Assembly (NCBI RefSeq): GCF_014207095.1
Contig: NZ_JACHBG010000032.1
Span: 1 to 64,000, forward strand
Length of the DNA stretch: 64,000 nucleotides
Direction: 5' to 3'
Source of the DNA: Martinezella lusitana
GTDB lineage: Bacteria > Pseudomonadota > Alphaproteobacteria > Rhizobiales > Rhizobiaceae
Under the pieces are notes generated by a model. It did no database searches. It worked only from the letters and a program-made list of their open reading frames with translations, and was not told the origin of the DNA. This document shows, piece by piece, positions 63,263 to 64,000 of the stretch. The translations under genes were made by a program, and so were the position numbers. How positions within the stretch are numbered: the stretch's first letter is position 1; each line of letters starts with the position of its first letter.

Positions 63263-63877
63263 TTAGGCGGGGGATGTTTTCGAGAAGTTGATCGGTAGCA
63301 GGTCGCCGATGTCGGCGTTGTCGTCGCGCTGCGGCAACTCAGTGAGCGCGCGTCGTAGCCAGATCAGCGGGTCGACGCCACAGGCGCGGCATGTCAGCAT
63401 GAGACTGTAGATCACGGCGCTGGCCTTGGCTCCGTCAGCAGTGTCGCTGAACAGCCACGATTTTCTTCCGGTCGCAAAAACTCTGATGTCACGTTCCAGA
63501 ATGTTGTTATCGATGGGCATCCTGCCATCGCTGATGTAGCGCGTCAGATAATCCCACTGGTTCAGAGTGTAGGACACGGCGTCGCCGAGCTTGGTATCGG
63601 GTGCGACCTTTGGCGCGATATCGTCGAGCCATGACTTGAGGGCGTTCAGCACAGGTAAGCTGTGCTGTTGGCGGAAGCAGTGAATGCAGTCGGCCTGCGT
63701 TTCATTGGCCTCGGGCATCTTGTCTCGCGCCTGCCTTTCGATCCGGTAGAGTTGTTCAAAGAACCTGAGGGCCTGCTCAGGCGGCCCGCCACCTTTCTTT
63801 CTGGTTTTGAGGGCGTCGACGAAGCGCCGCCTGGAATGGGCCATGCATCCGACATGGGTTGGGCTGTTGGTTTTCAC
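63263..63877 (-). pseudogene. IS66-family transposase, C-terminal remnant
   Basis: About 200 residues match the C-terminal part of IS66 TnpC: VGCMAHSRRRFVDALKTRKK, MPIDNNILERDIRVFATGRK and then SWLFSDTADGAKASAVIYSL. The N-terminal two thirds of the transposase are missing. The match stops at a 48-bp palindrome, so the element is truncated there. Confidence 0.8.
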
Positions 63878-63914
63878 GCGGAACTGAGCCGGCTCAGTTC
63901 CGCGTGAAAACCAA
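63867..63914. repeat. 48-bp perfect palindrome at the IS66 truncation point
   Basis: The 24-base arms 63867-63890 and 63891-63914 are exact reverse complements with no spacer. The centre is GAGCCGGCTC. The symmetry stops at both ends of this interval. It coincides with the point where the transposase homology ends, which suggests a recombination or inversion junction or two abutted element ends. Confidence 0.85.
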
Positions 63915-64000
63915 TACCGGCATCCAGCCCGTGATTGCGCACGGCACTGTCCAGAAAGCCTGCCAACGAGAAGAATGGATGGGTGATGACCGCATCCCCC

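Noticed and set aside
1..64000. CRISPR arrays, rRNA, tRNA or prophage
   Set aside because: No regularly spaced repeats, no recognisable tRNA or rRNA sequence and no phage structural genes were seen.

Overview
The window looks like accessory DNA of a Rhizobium-type alphaproteobacterium. This rests on high GC content with GC-rich third codon positions, a rhizopine (moc) catabolism locus, a vicibactin-like hydroxamate siderophore locus with RirA-type iron boxes, and a uxs1/uxe arabinose-polysaccharide locus with a CuxR-like activator. No rRNA, tRNA, CRISPR array or replication origin was seen. The replicon (chromosome, chromid or plasmid) cannot be told from this piece.

Layout. (1) 1-6337: rhizopine catabolism. 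It has a partial class III alcohol (glutathione-formaldehyde) dehydrogenase, mocC, mocB, mocD, a LacI-type regulator, and the ferredoxin/reductase pair mocE-mocF. (2) 6338-13064: a broken GNAT gene, a chemoreceptor, a glutathione S-transferase, a secreted hypothetical protein and a class V aminotransferase. (3) 13450-20144: a signalling operon with GGDEF-EAL, a small possibly GHKL-like protein, a STAS-like/methyltransferase fusion, a SiaA-like PP2C phosphatase with sensor and HAMP, a GHKL kinase-like protein and a STAS antagonist. Start and stop codons overlap at two junctions. (4) 20702-28856: polysaccharide genes uxs1, uxe, a GT2 synthase, two DUF995-like secreted proteins around a GH26-like hydrolase, a small secreted protein and the AraC-type cuxR. 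Regions 3 and 4 look like one c-di-GMP and partner-switching controlled surface-polysaccharide module. (5) 28951-40813: assorted metabolism and regulation. It has an old-yellow-enzyme/MerR pair and a hydrolase/MarR pair, each with a visible operator, then a PLP dehydratase, a FAD oxidase with a LysR regulator, an NCS1 permease and a cystathionine beta-lyase-like enzyme. (6) 40966-58892: the siderophore locus. It has vbsA, vbsS, vbsO and vbsP homologues, an iron-starvation ECF sigma factor, fhuCDB-like uptake genes, a TonB-dependent receptor and an esterase. It is interrupted by a decayed IS5-family element and a metallo-beta-lactamase-fold gene. (7) 58943-64000: a LysR/MFS efflux pair, an AbiE-type toxin-antitoxin pair, and a truncated IS66 transposase ending at a 48-bp perfect palindrome.

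How the genes may work together. In region 1, MocD with MocE and MocF would oxidatively remove the O-methyl group of rhizopine. The divergent mocC-adh operon would then handle the inositol ring and the released formaldehyde. In region 6, hydroxylation (VbsO), acylation (VbsA), activation and cyclotrimerisation (VbsS, primed by VbsP), uptake (receptor and FhuCDB) and ester cleavage form a complete make-import-open cycle. The acetyltransferase VbsC and epimerase VbsL known from vicibactin are missing here. The condensation domain of VbsS has lost its catalytic second histidine. The product may therefore be a des-acetyl, vicibactin-like trilactone.
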